A stretch of DNA of 64,000 nucleotides from Steromphala cineraria (GCA_916613615.1 OU744721.1:74901060-74965059), one strand, 5' to 3'. Shown: positions 38,141 to 50,954, counted from the stretch's first letter. Program-made: numbers and translations. The notes: generated by a model from the letters alone, not told the origin.

Positions 38141-38307
38141 GAATTGAATGTCAGTTTGTGTGTTTGCACTGGAAAATGAACGATGTAAAAGCTACATTCA
38201 AACTTTCATGTGAACCCGCTCGCAAGCTCGCTGGGTTCACACAAGTTTGAATGTAGCTTTTACATCGTTCATTTTCCAGTGCAAACACACAAACTGACAT
38301 TCAATTC
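38141..38307. repeat. Foldback hairpin, about 76-bp arms, GCTCGCAAGCTCGCT loop
   Basis: Arm 38141-38217 is the near-perfect inverse of 38233-38307 (one 2-base difference near the tip). The loop 38218-38232 is GCTCGCAAGCTCGCT. The transcript would form a very stable long hairpin. The arms share nothing obvious with the other foldbacks here. Confidence 0.9.
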
Positions 38308-40990
38308 TTAAATATTTCACCCGAAGTGAAAAGACTTGATAAGTGCCTCATAATGAAATATGAACAATATAAAATCCCGATTCCATAAAACTTGCACTTG
38401 AATTTTAGATTCGGGACAGATCTTAGGGACTGTTTTGTTTATTATTTTTGAAAAATATGTGCATACAATTCTGGTTCATCATTTAAGCCTTTCAGATTAG
38501 GAATAATGAATTGGTAAAAACAAATCAATGGATTAGAAATGTCTCCTTCCTTCAACTTTCCTTTTTAGTTATTTTCTAAAGGAATATCATCAACGTCCCA
38601 AAGCCACTAATGAAGCTTTGAAATGAACGAATAAGATCATGCTTCTCATTTCTACTCCTATAGGAATTTCAGCACGAGATTTTGAGAAAAGTTTCTAAAA
38701 ATGTTATCATTGAAAATGAAGGAACGTTAACTTTTTTCTAAGCTCTAACGACATTGCTAAGCTCATTAATGTCAATTAAAATTCCTTTTGCAAAAAGTAT
38801 TTAATACTCAATAAAGTCGACATTGTTATTACCCGAACGGTACGTTTGAAAGAAAAATACAATTTATGACTCTGTCAGTGTATAAAAATCAATTATTTTT
38901 GAATTTGTTGAAAAGGGTCTCAAGTTTAATTTTTTTTATCGGAAAGTCCTCTTAATTGCACTTGGCTGCCCTTGTTGATTAGGAGTGACATACGTGCACT
39001 GAAGATACTATGTGAATTGAGTAACACCAATCAGCACTTAAATCATTGTGCGTCCATTACCTTTGATTACTTTAATATAGTAAATTATCCGTAGATTTTA
39101 TCTTCCAGTGATCACCTCATTTCTCACAATAAAGTGTCATGTGTTATGGCTACAACATGTTACGTTCGTCATAAGTTAATGTTGACAAAATTAAATGTAT
39201 GCAGGGTTTAATATTAAATAGATGCTTTACATCTTTCTATGACATTTACAATTTGTGTGTATAGCCGAAGGAAAATTCAATTGGTCAAAATAAGCATAAA
39301 TGTTTTGAAACAGTGAAATCGTGATCTACTTAGCTTCAGTGTGTACTAATCTGAGATTGTTTTACAAAATGGTATAACCTTCATGTTGCAAGATCTATGA
39401 AATAAGCATATTGTTTTACCCTGTTTCGAGGAAGTACTGTTTTTCGAGAATAATCACATGATGTAACGAAATTCAAAGTTACCTCCATTTATATATTTAA
39501 TGTTGAAACATTACGAGCATTTATTGATTGAAGACTATCGAAATCATTCCAAACATAAGCCATTTAAGGCGAGTGAAATTGATTGTGTGTGGGAGGTGAC
39601 TCTGCAGACGGACATTTCATTCCTACATTGTTTGTTTATTCAGTACAGTAACCACAGGGCTGGCATTTAAGTCGCTGGCAGCTGAAGCACCAAACTTAAA
39701 TTAACAAGCAGCTGACATGGTCGAGCTATATCCCCCGCAAAGTGCACAACATGTATAGGTGTGCCTTATCATATTGCTGATTAATTTTTGTCACACAAAA
39801 TAACACAATTTTTCCAGGATATGAAAGAAACTGTTCCAATAAAAAAACTAATTGATACCAACTCTATGTTCACTGTTGGGCATAATTCGAGTAAACTGAC
39901 AAAATTAAAATCAAACAAATAAATTTATGTATTTGGATCTGAAAGATCAATTTGATCATATATAAACAAACATATTTTCAATAGTGTTCTTCATGACACA
40001 CCTTCAGATGATTATGTATCTCCATATCAAATTTGATCAATATGTGATGATTAGTTTAGAAGTTGTGAGCCGGACGGGACTTGTTACAGATTTCTTAAAA
40101 ATTTACCACTTTTTCTCAAAAATCCTAATATTTTATGTAGATTTTCTAAAATGTTTTACTCATGACACTTTATTACATGTTTCCTCATTTCCATGACAAA
40201 TTTGAATTGAAATGGTTGATTAATTAAAAAGTTATGAGCCGGACACAAAGTGTAACGGACGGTACCCATTTTAAAACCCCCCGCAACTTCGTTGTTGTAG
40301 GGGATAATAAATTTTGAGCAAAGCAAACTTGGTTTGAAATTACATCAAGGGGTAAAGAATGCACTAAAAAAAGCCCAAAATGAAAAACAGAATGGATGTA
40401 CATGTATCTCCTAAATAAAACAATTGCAATAGAAAGGCATCACAAAAGAGGAATATAGACGAATGAAATCAGGTGATACCGATTTGCTCAAAATTTAGTG
40501 AGTATGCTGCTTCAACAGAACCATATATTTGACCAAATGATGTAAAATGGTCGTTAATGACATTTTCATTTGTTATCAATTATCAAATCACTGAAATGCT
40601 TTCGTTTGAACGCATTGATTGTAAGTATGTTAGACAATGACTTTTAAACCCCGCTACCTTTCGAATTTCCAGATTCCTATCCTCCTTGATAATACCTCAA
40701 TAAACGAGAACGGTCTAAGCAGTTTTCTATGCTAAACAAATTGGTTAATAAAAATTTGGCAAAATTCATAACAATTAAAAGCCAAAATTCATAACAATAA
40801 AAGGCCAAAATTCAAAATAGTAAAACTGTAAGATAAACGCGAATGACAACTGAAAAGGGACATGATTATATAAGAGAATATCGTTATTCTGAAAACTTAT
40901 ATTCTGATATACATGTATACACTGTTGAAGTTTAAATTAATAATCAATGGAATAGGAACAAATTGAATAAGTACTTTGAATATGTAATCA
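38308..40990. other. No gene seen
   Basis: AT-rich. Contains a small local duplication around GAGCCGGAC (40068 and 40238) and a hairpin CCCCCGCAAC...GTTGTAGGGG at about 40278. No gene is supported. Confidence 0.4.
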
Positions 40991-41384
40991 GTTATTGATT
41001 TTATATTATTTAACTGGTTTCATTTGACAGATACAGTTCAAAACCGTTCCAGTGACGTGGCATCTTGTGACATCAACAATAATCACACAACGTGTACAGT
41101 TCGGTTGGCTCTTAAAACATAGAAGCATTTCAATTAATTCAATTATACAACGAGGCAAAGAAACTAATGTTGATGTTACTGGATGTGACAGGAACAGTTC
41201 TTGTCATTGGCGTAATGTCTAAAAAGGGTATTCAATTCCGCTGGTTAATTTTTCAAATCATCTTTGATTACACTGAATTGTCAACTATTGGAATACCTCT
41301 GTGGCTGTCTACACGAAGCGATCTGGCTTAGTGGCACTTTGTTGCAGCTTAGTTTGGAAACAAATAAGAAGACGAAGAAGAAGA

Positions 41385-41944
41385 ATATAACTTTATTGAA
41401 CTTGAACTACAGAGTTCCTCGTTCATAGGATGTGGCAGACATGCTTTACATACCTATAATCTTTGAACAAAGGGTTTATTGAGTATGGACATTATATATT
41501 GACTTAATTCTTAAATCGTTTGAAAAATGGATATACTTTGCTATCTTTAACAGTTCATATTTATTTGTGTTTGCTAATCAAGATATTAACTTATACATAC
41601 TTGGTCTAACCCAATAAAAGCGTTTTATATATAATTTCATCAAGTTAAAGTATTTTGGGCAGATAAACATGAAATGATACTCGTCTTCAATCACGTTGAT
41701 CCCGTTGTTTTTACAATAGTTACATAGCGGGTCTTCTTTTGGGATGTTGTTACATATATGTTCTATTATCAAACGATGTGTTGAAGTTCTTAGCTGAGTG
41801 ATGGCCTTTCTATCCCTGGCGTTTCTGATCTGATTCAGATATGGTTCACAGCCGAAATTAACTTTTATATGTTTATACAAGAGTAGTTTCCCAATTAGTT
41901 GCACTACTGATCTCCATTTCTGTAATAAGAATTATCCGGATGTT
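41385..41944 (-). pseudogene. LINE 3' fragment with C-terminal zinc knuckle
   Basis: The minus strand reads through about 122 codons (41944-41578): RKAITQLRTSTHRLIIEHIC, then LCNYCKNNG, VIEDEYHFMFICPKY. This is the post-RT C-terminal region of a non-LTR retrotransposon (LR.S.H.L...., C-x2-C, EDEYHF...CP.Y). It ends in a purine-rich AATAAAGTTATATTC-like 3' tail (41370-41395, read on minus). The duplicate segment near 55040-55110 lacks this insert. Confidence 0.75.
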
Positions 41945-42628
41945 TTTCGGTTGTCTACGACATCAATTGTTTTGTTTTAGAAAAAAGGATTTTATTTGGA
42001 AAAAGGTTTTGAAATAATTATAAGTACCCTCTATCTTTCTACTGTGTTAATTGATTTTCAAATCCATCCTGATGTAACAAAGAATACGTCAGAGAATAAC
42101 TTGAAATATTTAACCTGTTAAATTCCTTCCTGAAATAATAACCTCAAGATATGTTATACATGTGAGTTAGTGATCGTTCAAATATAAAACACTAAACACA
42201 GGTACACCTTCTGCTACACATGTATCTTATAATCAACGTTATTTAATTTACATCACACGTCCATCAAGGTATACATATAAATTCAAATGGATAATTGAAT
42301 AAAACTCCTGGATGCTAAAAACAATTCACAGATTGCACAGGATCGTAAAGTTCAAGAAGTATTGTTAGATTTTCAAAGTCAATTGTAGATCTAAAAAATA
42401 TTACATAGACAAACAACAACTTTTTGAACAGACACTATTTGTAGGATATTCGCAGATATCGTAAATGACATACAGATAAATGCGATAAACTTGTCCAGGA
42501 ATAAATAGATGCAATTATTTGAAAAAGATAATACATTTATTATATGATCGGCGATGAAATACTGGGATTTATCAGCGAAATAAACTGTCTATCTGGCAAC
42601 AGTGACGATATATAATATTTTCACTGTG

Positions 42629-42659
42629 ACCAGTGACGATATTTGATATCGTCACTGGT
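42629..42659. repeat. Perfect short hairpin
   Basis: ACCAGTGACGATAT, loop TTG, inverse ATATCGTCACTGGT. A partial extra copy of the arm (CAGTGACGATAT) lies just before it at about 42600. Confidence 0.8.
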
Positions 42660-42762
42660 CAAGTGCCGGAACTACTTTCAGCCATGTGTACAAATATGAG
42701 CAACTTTCCAGTTTTAAATCATCTCAATAACATATTTCATTAAAAATCATATAACATATAGA

Positions 42763-42885
42763 ATACTTAATGTAGTTTTCCAAATACCAGGTTGACTTCA
42801 TCTCGTGGCATGGGTAAAGTTGATATTTCACTCGCGGCTGCGCCACTCGGTATACACCTGGTATTTGGAAAACTACATTAAGTAT
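42763..42885. repeat. Foldback, perfect 30-bp arms, CTCGCGGCTGCGCC in loop
   Basis: Arm 42763-42792 (ATACTTAATGTAGTTTTCC...) is an exact inverse of 42856-42885. The 63-nt loop is GC-rich at its 3' side (CACTCGCGGCTGCGCCACTC). Confidence 0.85.
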
Positions 42886-45339
42886 CCTCTATATCTATAA
42901 ATTTCAGGATTACATATTGGGTTTCCATCCATTAAAAAGCATAATAAGATATTTGTTCATATCTTCTCCCAAATAACTTTTGTTGATGCTATCATCTCAA
43001 AACGTATCCATTTTCTCATCAGCTCGTAAATCTGAGTACAGAAAAGCAGATGGCGTCGTGTTGATACCAAAGTCTTTATAATTTAAATTAGCAATATGAA
43101 AATGATACTTGAAATCTGATATTTTTCTGAAACGAAAAGGGAATTGACACTTTAAAAGAAAGGAAACAGCTGTAATCTGATATCCTTTACAATTATACTC
43201 AAAAGTTATAAAATGAGAACCAATGAGGAACCATCTCATTACTCTTTGATCAATAAGAGCCATTTCAACAATTCGGTGAATGTAAACGCGCTAAATGGCC
43301 TTCAATGTTGGTAGGTACAGTACGTTTTTATAGGAACACGGTCATACAAGTGTAGTTACTGTGTGAAACATTTTCGAGCTGCAAACAAAGTAAATCATAA
43401 GTTAAAACACATGATTCAGTATAAAACATTATCTGTTTACCTGGAAATACTTCGAAAATTGCTTTGATAAATCAATGGCATGTGGAAAAGTAGTAAGCTG
43501 GTTCGAATTCCAATGTTTGATTCTGACAGATTGTATAATTCATAACTTGAAAAGCGTACACTCCAGATAAATTCCATTTTTCATGAATCCATATCTCATT
43601 TCCAATTATCGTGATCCTGTTCTGAAATTAAATTAACCGTAAGCTGATATCAAACTTCAAAGGAGTCATCATCCTAAAACCTGAAACTGTTGATAAAGAT
43701 CCAGTTATTAATAATAACAAGAATGAATGATACCAGAATAATTTTTACATTTACAAGGTAAGTATGTAAATATTCCAAAGGAAATAAGTTAGTAACAAAA
43801 TATTGTTAACTACATTTATATATAAGAGTATAAACATTGCGAAATGATTAAGAGTGTAATCGTTGGTAACAATGTTTTACTGCTTTATGTTTATTTAAAT
43901 AAGTGCCTACCTACGTAAACAAAGTCATCAGCCTTTAATGAATTATTGTAAAGTTGCTGAAAACAAATTATTCTCATTTACTTTGTCAACATTTTGATGT
44001 CGATATATCATCCTTATTTAATTACCTTACCAGATGCTATTTATACTATTATAGTTATATGTTGCTCTGCAGATTTAGATCTACCTACCTATGAAGATAA
44101 AAAAACACCAATATTTCCATCCTGTTTCATTCACGATAAGAAACAGTCGGGAACAATTCATACTATCATTGGTCCCGAATCCCACAATGAATCCGACTTA
44201 CAAGAACATAAACAAATGATGCTACTTTTATGTTTATCACACCTTAAATATGCATCCTATTGTTTTGCAAACCTGGTTGTACTTTTCCTAAGATTTTCTA
44301 CATTTACATCAATTATAATGTTAGACAATAAACGTCAGCATCACGTTATTATCAGAGTAAAAACAAAATACTTCTACCATTCTAGTGAAACTTTAAATCA
44401 AATTGGATGTATGTATACCACACATCTTTGGACTTTAATGTAAGAACGTTAATTGCTCCATCGATTGATATGTGCGATTGTATGTTTGGGATATCAAAAA
44501 CTTTGAAAAAGAAAGCTTCGCGGGAAGTAAGACCACAAGCTTCGCTTTCAGTCTTACTTTCCACTCAGCTTCCCAAGCATAACCTTGCTCTTGTGTTTTA
44601 ACCTTTACAATGTCCAAGAGTTGTCAAGCATCAATCATTAGTTAATCAGACCTACAACGCATGTCTACTACAAGTCTTTTGGGTTTTGATTGACAACTTT
44701 GAATGCTCATTCAATGTACATATTACCTTCATGTTATACCTGTTTTATTCAGAAGTAAGATTTAACTGATCTACAGCTCAAGATGAAGGATGAAGAGAAG
44801 AGAATGTCTCCAACGAAGGAGATAAGTATTGGATATAGTGATATATCACTCGAGAATATGACAAAATTTCAGCACAGTCCTTCTTTGTATGCACTGCTGA
44901 TCCTATGAAATAGCCTTTCAAAATACCTCAGTGAAATGTAGATATTATGATATATCAGCTTGCTCTGCAACTCCCACGACATTTTTATATATCTGATATC
45001 GAAAAAATAGTATAACGTTTATGCGCTATTAATTGACTTTCTAAACATGATTTTTCATATCATGAAAAATCACGTTTGCAAACAAACACTGCTCTTTCAT
45101 ACTCGTTTGAAATGCAAGATAATGCTGCACCAGCATATCCAGGATATACAGATCTCATTCCCCCGAGCTCACTCCAAATAAAAGTAACGTAATAGTTTTG
45201 ATTTTGATCATTTGTGTTTCCTAATACTCACGTTTATATTCTTTTTGCGCAGTGCTTTATATCACAACTAAAATGTTTCAAAATAACAAAATAGTCCACC
45301 AGAACAGAAATGAATGTATGCCTAAATGGTAATAACAAT

Positions 45340-46050
45340 CTTCAAAATTCCATTTCCAGTGATAGACGCATTAGAAAATGATTAAGCCAGTGTAGCAAAG
45401 TATTCATAAATCCTCCGAACGACAGTAAAAAGCTATTTGTCTCATGGGTCATCGCGGATTATAGCTCAAGCAATAAAACAGCTATCTTTGGCGTGATGTT
45501 TCCACATTTAAGTACTTTTGCTATCTTGATGTTTACTGATAGGTTGTGTTTGTAAATTGAGGCACTGGCTTGAAACAAAGTTTCTAAATCGACACGCTTT
45601 CCATGGCATTTTTCGTTGACACCCATTTGTTTGATATTGGCTATCCAAAATATAGAAGCTATAGATTTCTTTGCACTAATACAACAGTGTTGTGAGACTA
45701 TGAGACGAACAAATGCAGACTTTTAATATACTGGGCAAAACAATCTAATATGCATATATACATTATCGTAAGTTTCTTCATGTCTTTTTCTTTATGTGTT
45801 AAATAAAACCTGTTAGTGACACCATATGTGTACACAAAACGTTATTGGGACGACTGATAGATCTAGAGTATTGGCAAGTATGGAAATGTCGATCTAAATT
45901 CATTGACTTTAGTCTATCACCACTTCTTTTTATCCATTTGTTAAATTGTTATTTTTTCATGTGAATGTTACTTACTTATGTGTTTTACATTAAGATACAC
46001 GATCTTGCTGTAACACTTTATCAATATTGCACATAGTGCTCAATGATGTT
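45340..46050 (+). repeat. Repeated block C, copy 1, with near-identical core
   Basis: The core at 45396-45497 (TATTCATAAATCCTCCGAAC... GTCATCGCGGATTATAG) is almost identical to 63164-63258 although the flanks have diverged strongly. A second, less similar copy lies at 46960-47490. One plus frame stays open across the core in copies 1 and 3 (contains FVSWVIADYSSSNK) but not in copy 2. Confidence 0.6.
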
Positions 46051-46959
46051 GTCTGAAACAACATATTCAACCAACAAACAGCTTTAAAAAGACCGGAATT
46101 ATATGAAAACAAATCTGAAAGAAAAAATAAATTGCAATTATTTTCTTTAAATATTTGTTTAATGATATCAGTGCATATGATGTAAAATATTGTAAAAATT
46201 AAAGCGAAAACTTTTTTGATAGATCTATCACACAGGTAGACATTTGATCCTTATTGGCTTTTAACCTACGCACGAGGGATCCGTGTTGTACATTGAGGAG
46301 GTTGTACAAACTAGGGTGCATTGGAAGCTACTAGCGCTACAATGATTGTTCAAATTCATGTAATAAGCCATTTTTAATCGTAGTTTTGGTAAAGAGGGAC
46401 ATAGATAGAATAGTTGTTTTGATGATAAAATAAACTCATTTTCGTTTTCATTCCCGATTAATTGCCATTTGGTGGTGTCAATTGTACTATTCATACCGAT
46501 TCATGAGGCAAAACCAGGGCTATCAATATTATTGACAACCATGAAACATTTTCGTAACCATTATATATAAGGTCAGAGAATTAGACTGGTAGTTTCGAAA
46601 TGTTGAGCATGTTGATAGACCATATCGGAATGCAATTCCATTCATCCTGTATTCAGGTAGTATTTCTGTCCAAGCTTGAACGAACAATATGAAAACTCCT
46701 GAACACAGGTTATTTAGAATTGTTTTGGAAAATGGATGTTATTTGTTTAGAATATGAAGAAATATTATACTGGGTTATAATGTACCTTATAAGAATTTAA
46801 TGGAATTACATGAACACATTTTGCTGTGTCATTTTCGATCTACTGTTGAATCTTTAAAACATATTCCCTTTTTGTACTCGTTTATTGCCACTTTTTTAAA
46901 AATAGGTCAATGCCCATAAGACTGAAATGAATCAGTTTTTATGGCTAAACTGTAATAGA

Positions 46960-47490
46960 AGTATTACTCTTTCCCATTCCATTTCAAACGACAGAAGCAT
47001 TAGAAAGTGACTAAGCCGGTTTAAGTATTCATAAATCCTACAAACGACAGTAAAAACTATGTGTCTCATGGGTCATTGCGGATAATGGCTACATTTATGA
47101 AACAGTTGTGTTTGGTGTGATATATAGACAGTTAAGTGGTTTTTCTATCTCTATGTTTAATGGTAGTTGTTTTAGTGCATTTAGAATCGAGTTTGAAAGG
47201 GTTACTCTATGTATGCACATTCATTGGTATTTTCGTTTGACGTTCATTTCTTTGTAACTAAAGATACAGACTTTAGCCTACGATGATATGCAGTTCATCG
47301 CACTAATACACATACTTTCTTAAATACTATAAGATGAAAACATGCCAATTCCTTCTGAGATGCTTTTGGGCATTTCCGGACAATCTTTCCTCACTCCCTT
47401 TCATTAAACTGAGTTTACCCCTGTCTGTTTTACATATTGATACGTGATCCTCCTGCAATACCAAACTTAACAAACCCTGCAAATGTGTTT
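46960..47490 (+). repeat. Repeated block C, copy 2 (local duplicate)
   Basis: Follows copy 1 from GCATTAGAAA.TGA through TATTCATAAATCCTAC, CTCATGGGTCATTGCGGAT and on to CACTAATACA and TGATC.T.CTG. The shared frame is broken here. Confidence 0.55.
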
Positions 47491-47549
47491 CATTCAATTA
47501 ATGATCCTTTAAAAGTTAATTAGTTGATGGCATCGAATCTGTTTTATGT

Positions 47550-48182
47550 ACAACTGTTGAGGATAAGGTAATGAATGAATTTGTAAATTTATGGCATTCA
47601 TTGCTAAACAGAGAAAATGGGAGAACTGGTTCAAATAAACTTAGACATTATAAACATTTTAAGTGTACTTTTAACTCTGAACATTATATTGTCCATCACA
47701 TGCCAAGACATTACAGGTCGGCTATGTCCAAATTTCGATGTGGCGTCGCTCCCATTAGAGTGGAAACCGGCCGTTATGAAAATATTTTACGAGAAAATAG
47801 AAAATGTTTTAATTGTATCAATGACGTTGAAGATGAATTACATGTTTTATTTCACTGTGTATTATATTATGATCTGAGAGATACTCTGTTTAATCAATGT
47901 GCTATTTTATCCCCAGACTTTTTAGATAAATCGGATCTTGAAAAATTGAATTTTATTTTTACAAATCATGATATCTGTTTTTATACAGCCAAAATCTGCT
48001 TTTTAATACTACAACGTAGAAAAGACTTGTTATATGGTTAAATAATGTTTTATGTCTCTCATAATTCTGTTTTGAATGGTTCTGTACATGTTTTAAAAAG
48101 GAATTGTGTGTATAAATGTAAATGTATCTTAGCTATGTACAGAAGTGAGACGTTAATAAACTATTGTCTGTCTGTCTGTTAT
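47550..48182 (+). pseudogene. LINE 3' end: RT C-terminal tail and 3' UTR with (CTGT)n
   Basis: A 5'-truncated non-LTR retrotransposon. The ORF at 47571-48041 (about 156 codons, truncated N-terminally) reads MSKFRCGVAPIRVETGRYE, then CFNC, VEDELHVLFHCVLYYDLR. This is the C-terminal region found after the RT in common animal LINEs, with all Cys/His positions (C-x2-C...H...C) present. The 3' UTR follows and ends AATAAACTATTGTCTGTCTG with a CTGT tandem tail, the usual end of this class. The reading frame is clean, so it may be a younger insertion. Confidence 0.8.
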
Positions 48183-49109
48183 AAAAAGGTAAATTCACCA
48201 GCGGAATTGAATACCCTTTTAAGACAATAGGCCACCATTCCTTAGATAGAGCTGAGCCAACTGCTTGGTATGCGGGTTCTGTAGACTCTGAATCCACCTC
48301 TCAAGGTGGTCTCATAAGTACTCGATTGGCGATATGTCTGAGCACCTAACAGGCCCTGGCATAACGCTGACGTTGTTGATGTTGATGAAGTTTTCTATTA
48401 TTCTGGCAACGTGTGGTGGGCATTATTGTGTTGAAAAGCTGTCTCTGTTGTTGTCGTTGGTTGATATAAAGTTGGCCTGACAGATTGCCGTTCACAATAA
48501 CAAGTTCTGTCTTCTGGCCACTTAAATGTCACCCCAGACCAACACACTACCCTCTCTTGCTCTGCTGTCGTTAATCTCTAATCTAGTCTCTTTTAAAATT
48601 TGAACTGAAGAGGTATATTATCGAGTGTATTCATGATTAATTTGTTTAGATAAATCCGTGCTCTGAAAATCAACTTTGAAACTAAAGGTTTTACACACGT
48701 ACTGGATATTTCAATGATTTAGAATTATTATGGATTTTCTAAATTGCTGATTTAAAGCACTTGGAAAATTATTCATAAAGTTTATGTACAATAATAAGAA
48801 CCTTCCTACAGTTTCCTAATATATTGCTTTATTTACATACTAAACGTATTCATGAGATGTGAAAAATCTTAAATGTAAAAATGAGATGTGTTTTGTGAAA
48901 TAATTTCATTCCAAAAGAATAACATCCCTGAAGATTGTTTAGCAGTTTGTTTGTGTTACTTTTCATGATTCATGGCAGGTTTTTACTTAATCCATGTCTG
49001 ATCAGGCCTTCTTTTGTATGCATGACGAAAATAATACCACGACTTTGTGTTTAGTTGGGGACATGAAACAGACAATGACTTGAATTCGCTTGTTTATTTT
49101 CAGGAGCTT

Positions 49110-49487
49110 ATGAAGTATGAATGCATTTCTGTAGGGGGCCACATGCCCATTATACAAGTTCATCATCACATTACAAAAAGTTGTACAAGCGCCATAAAAT
49201 GCAATAGTATTCAAGTAGATACAGCAATGTTTTCAAAATATGTTTCACGCATTTTCAGACCGAGAAAGATATATTTTGCCAAACAATTAACAGCTGTTGT
49301 ATTTGTAGTAAACATCAATTGTTTAAATTTTTCCATTGTTGGATTATTACAGTTGTACATAGGAAGAATATCATGCCTTAATTTATCATAATATGGACAT
49401 ACTAAACAGAAGTGATATTCAGACGAAATACATGGAATTATACAAAAAGGACAGAGTCATTCTCTTATTTGAAAATTAAACTTCCTG
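49110..49487 (-). pseudogene. LINE 3' fragment, minus strand
   Basis: The minus strand from about 49487 reads CPFCIIPCISSEYHFCLVCP, then YYDKLRHDILPMYNCNNPTM, EKFKQLM and later VNCLAKYIFLGLK. This C-x2-C...EYHF.LVCP.Y..LR...LP.Y....PT..KF..LM pattern is characteristic of the LINE C-terminal domain. It is followed by a 3' UTR to about 49110, so it is 5'-truncated and has no RT. It interrupts the end of duplication unit A. Confidence 0.75.
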
Positions 49488-49493
49488 CCCTGG

Positions 49494-49516
49494 AATATAT
49501 ATATATATATATATAT
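49494..49516. repeat. (AT)n microsatellite
   Basis: Pure AT dinucleotide tract just left of the composite element; a similar tract lies at its right end (52741-52764). Confidence 0.85.
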
Positions 49517-49531
49517 TTGAAAAAAAAATGC

Positions 49532-50416
49532 TTCAGACGACACTTGCTGTAGATATCATTTTAATGATGACTGGATGCGTCGCATTTCGACTTGTTAACA
49601 AGTCTTTTCAACAGTGTGGAGTTTTAACAACATGGCGAATATATAGTACATGCTTGACAATGGACTTTGATTAATTGACATGTGACAAGTGGTCAGCTTG
49701 ATTAGCGCACAATGTCCCATTTATGAGGGATTAAGCTTTGAGTCATTGTAGTTCACACATCCTGGTCGGCCCAAGTCAATGAACCGATGTTTTGCTTGAT
49801 TGCACAATTGCTTTTCCCTGTATTCTTTTTGAAGTTTGAGATCTTGTCTGCCGGACTGTGTCTTGACTGGAAGAAGTTGTAGCCTCCCATTGGGGGGTTC
49901 CCGGCTCTATCTCAATCTGGGATCTTGATCTTACTTGTAGGTGGTCTTGCTGTTGTTGTTGTTGTTGATATAAACGTACCCTGTCCAAATAGTTTTCTGG
50001 AGTGGCACCTACGTTCTCTTGTATGTTTTTTAACGGGGTCACAGGTACACTTTGTTGGTTTGTCAGTCTGTCTCTGTAGTTATCTGGAGTGGCACCTACT
50101 TTCTTCTTTGTGGTGTTTGACGGGTTCACAGATACAGTGGGTTGATTTGTCAGTGTGTGTAAATGTCGTCTTATGAAGTCCAGTTTACTCTGGAAAATAC
50201 CTCTTCTCTTGGTATTTCCAGAGAAGGATGATGAGTGGTAGTTTTGCTCGTCTCGTTGTGGTACTGATGATTGGGAATTTACACTTTGCAAGCTTGTGTT
50301 CGACTGGTAAATGTCCTCCCGGTCCTTCAATGATGATAGTCCAATAGAATGGCTTTCAATATCTATTGGCACAGATTCATTCAAATGATAACTATCATTT
50401 GGTACATGTTCAAAAC
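49532..50416 (-). repeat. Inverted partial copy (tail) of the composite
   Basis: Reads on minus as the C-terminal 217 codons of the element ORF (stop at 49776) plus the 3' region with the hammerhead-like motif. It carries an extra in-frame shift only in the CAA tract region and is otherwise a near-exact inverse. Confidence 0.85.
49570..49615 (-). ncRNA. Hammerhead-like motif, copy in inverted tail
   Basis: Same sequence as the plus-strand copies at 50786 and 52600. See the finding for the fold. Confidence 0.4.
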
Positions 50417-50928
50417 AGGGTACGTTTATATCAACAACAACAACAACAACAGCAAGACCACCTACAAGTAAGATCAAGATCCCAGATTGAGATAGAGCCG
50501 GGAACCCCCAAAGGGAGGCTACAACTTCTTCCAGTCAAGACACAGTCCGGCAGACAAGATCTCAAACTTCAAAAAGAATACAGGGAAAAGCAATTGTGCA
50601 ATCAAGCAAAACATCGGTTCATTGACTTGGGCCGACCAGGATGTGTGAACTACAATGACTCAAAGCTTAATCCCTCATAAATGGGACATTGTGCGCTAAT
50701 CAAGCTGACCACTTGTCACATGTCAATTAATCAAAGTCCATTGTCAAGCATGTACTATATATTCGCCATGTTGTTAAAACTCCACACTGTTGAAAAGACT
50801 TGTTAACAAGTCGAAATGCGACGCATCCAGTCATCATTAAAATGATATCTACAGCAAGTGTCGTCTGAAGTATTTTATTTTCAAATCTACATTTACTTCA
50901 CGTGAGACCCCTTAATCTTTATACCTAT
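50417..50928 (+). repeat. 5' direct terminal repeat (pseudo-LTR)
   Basis: Starts AGGGTACGTTTATATCAAC and ends CTTTATACCTAT; copy of 52221-52742. It has fewer CAA units and a two-base difference at the CCCCCAAAGGG stretch. Confidence 0.85.
50786..50831 (+). ncRNA. Hammerhead-ribozyme-like motif, 5' repeat copy
   Basis: ACTG, then TTGA, stem GACTTGTTAACAAGTC, GAAA, hairpin TGC-GAC-GCA, TC, CAGT. The order matches a hammerhead (stem I, CUGANGA, stem II, GAAA, short stem III, UH, stem I), but the CUGANGA core is reduced, so activity is doubtful. Confidence 0.4.
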
Positions 50929-50954
50929 CTTTATTCCGCGTGGAAAGACTGAAG

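Larger units (their letters stand above)
41000..49110 (+). repeat. Segmental duplication unit A (matches 54640-63700)
   Basis: Block-by-block match in order with 54640-63700. Examples: GAGGCAAAGAAACT with GGATGTGACAGGAACAG (41152 and 54815), TTTGATTACACTGAATTGTC (41263 and 54928), CAACAATTCGGT.AATGTAAAC (43267 and 55952), ACACTCCAGATAAATTC (43559 and 61989), AACTTCAAAGGAGTCATCAT (43655 and 62089), and the block at 45396-45497 (63164-63258). Each unit carries different later insertions. I cannot see a gene in either copy. Confidence 0.6.

Noticed and set aside
37831..38250. 139-codon ORF on plus
   Set aside because: It ends inside a foldback arm and shows no family features or splice context; probably chance in AT-rich DNA.
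43994..44443. 149-codon ORF on plus
   Set aside because: The corresponding part of the duplicate unit (about 62350-62820) is full of frame breaks, and the peptide has no recognisable motif.
49925..50680. ORFs on plus in the inverted tail and 5' repeat
   Set aside because: Shadows or partial repeats of the composite element ORF, not independent genes.
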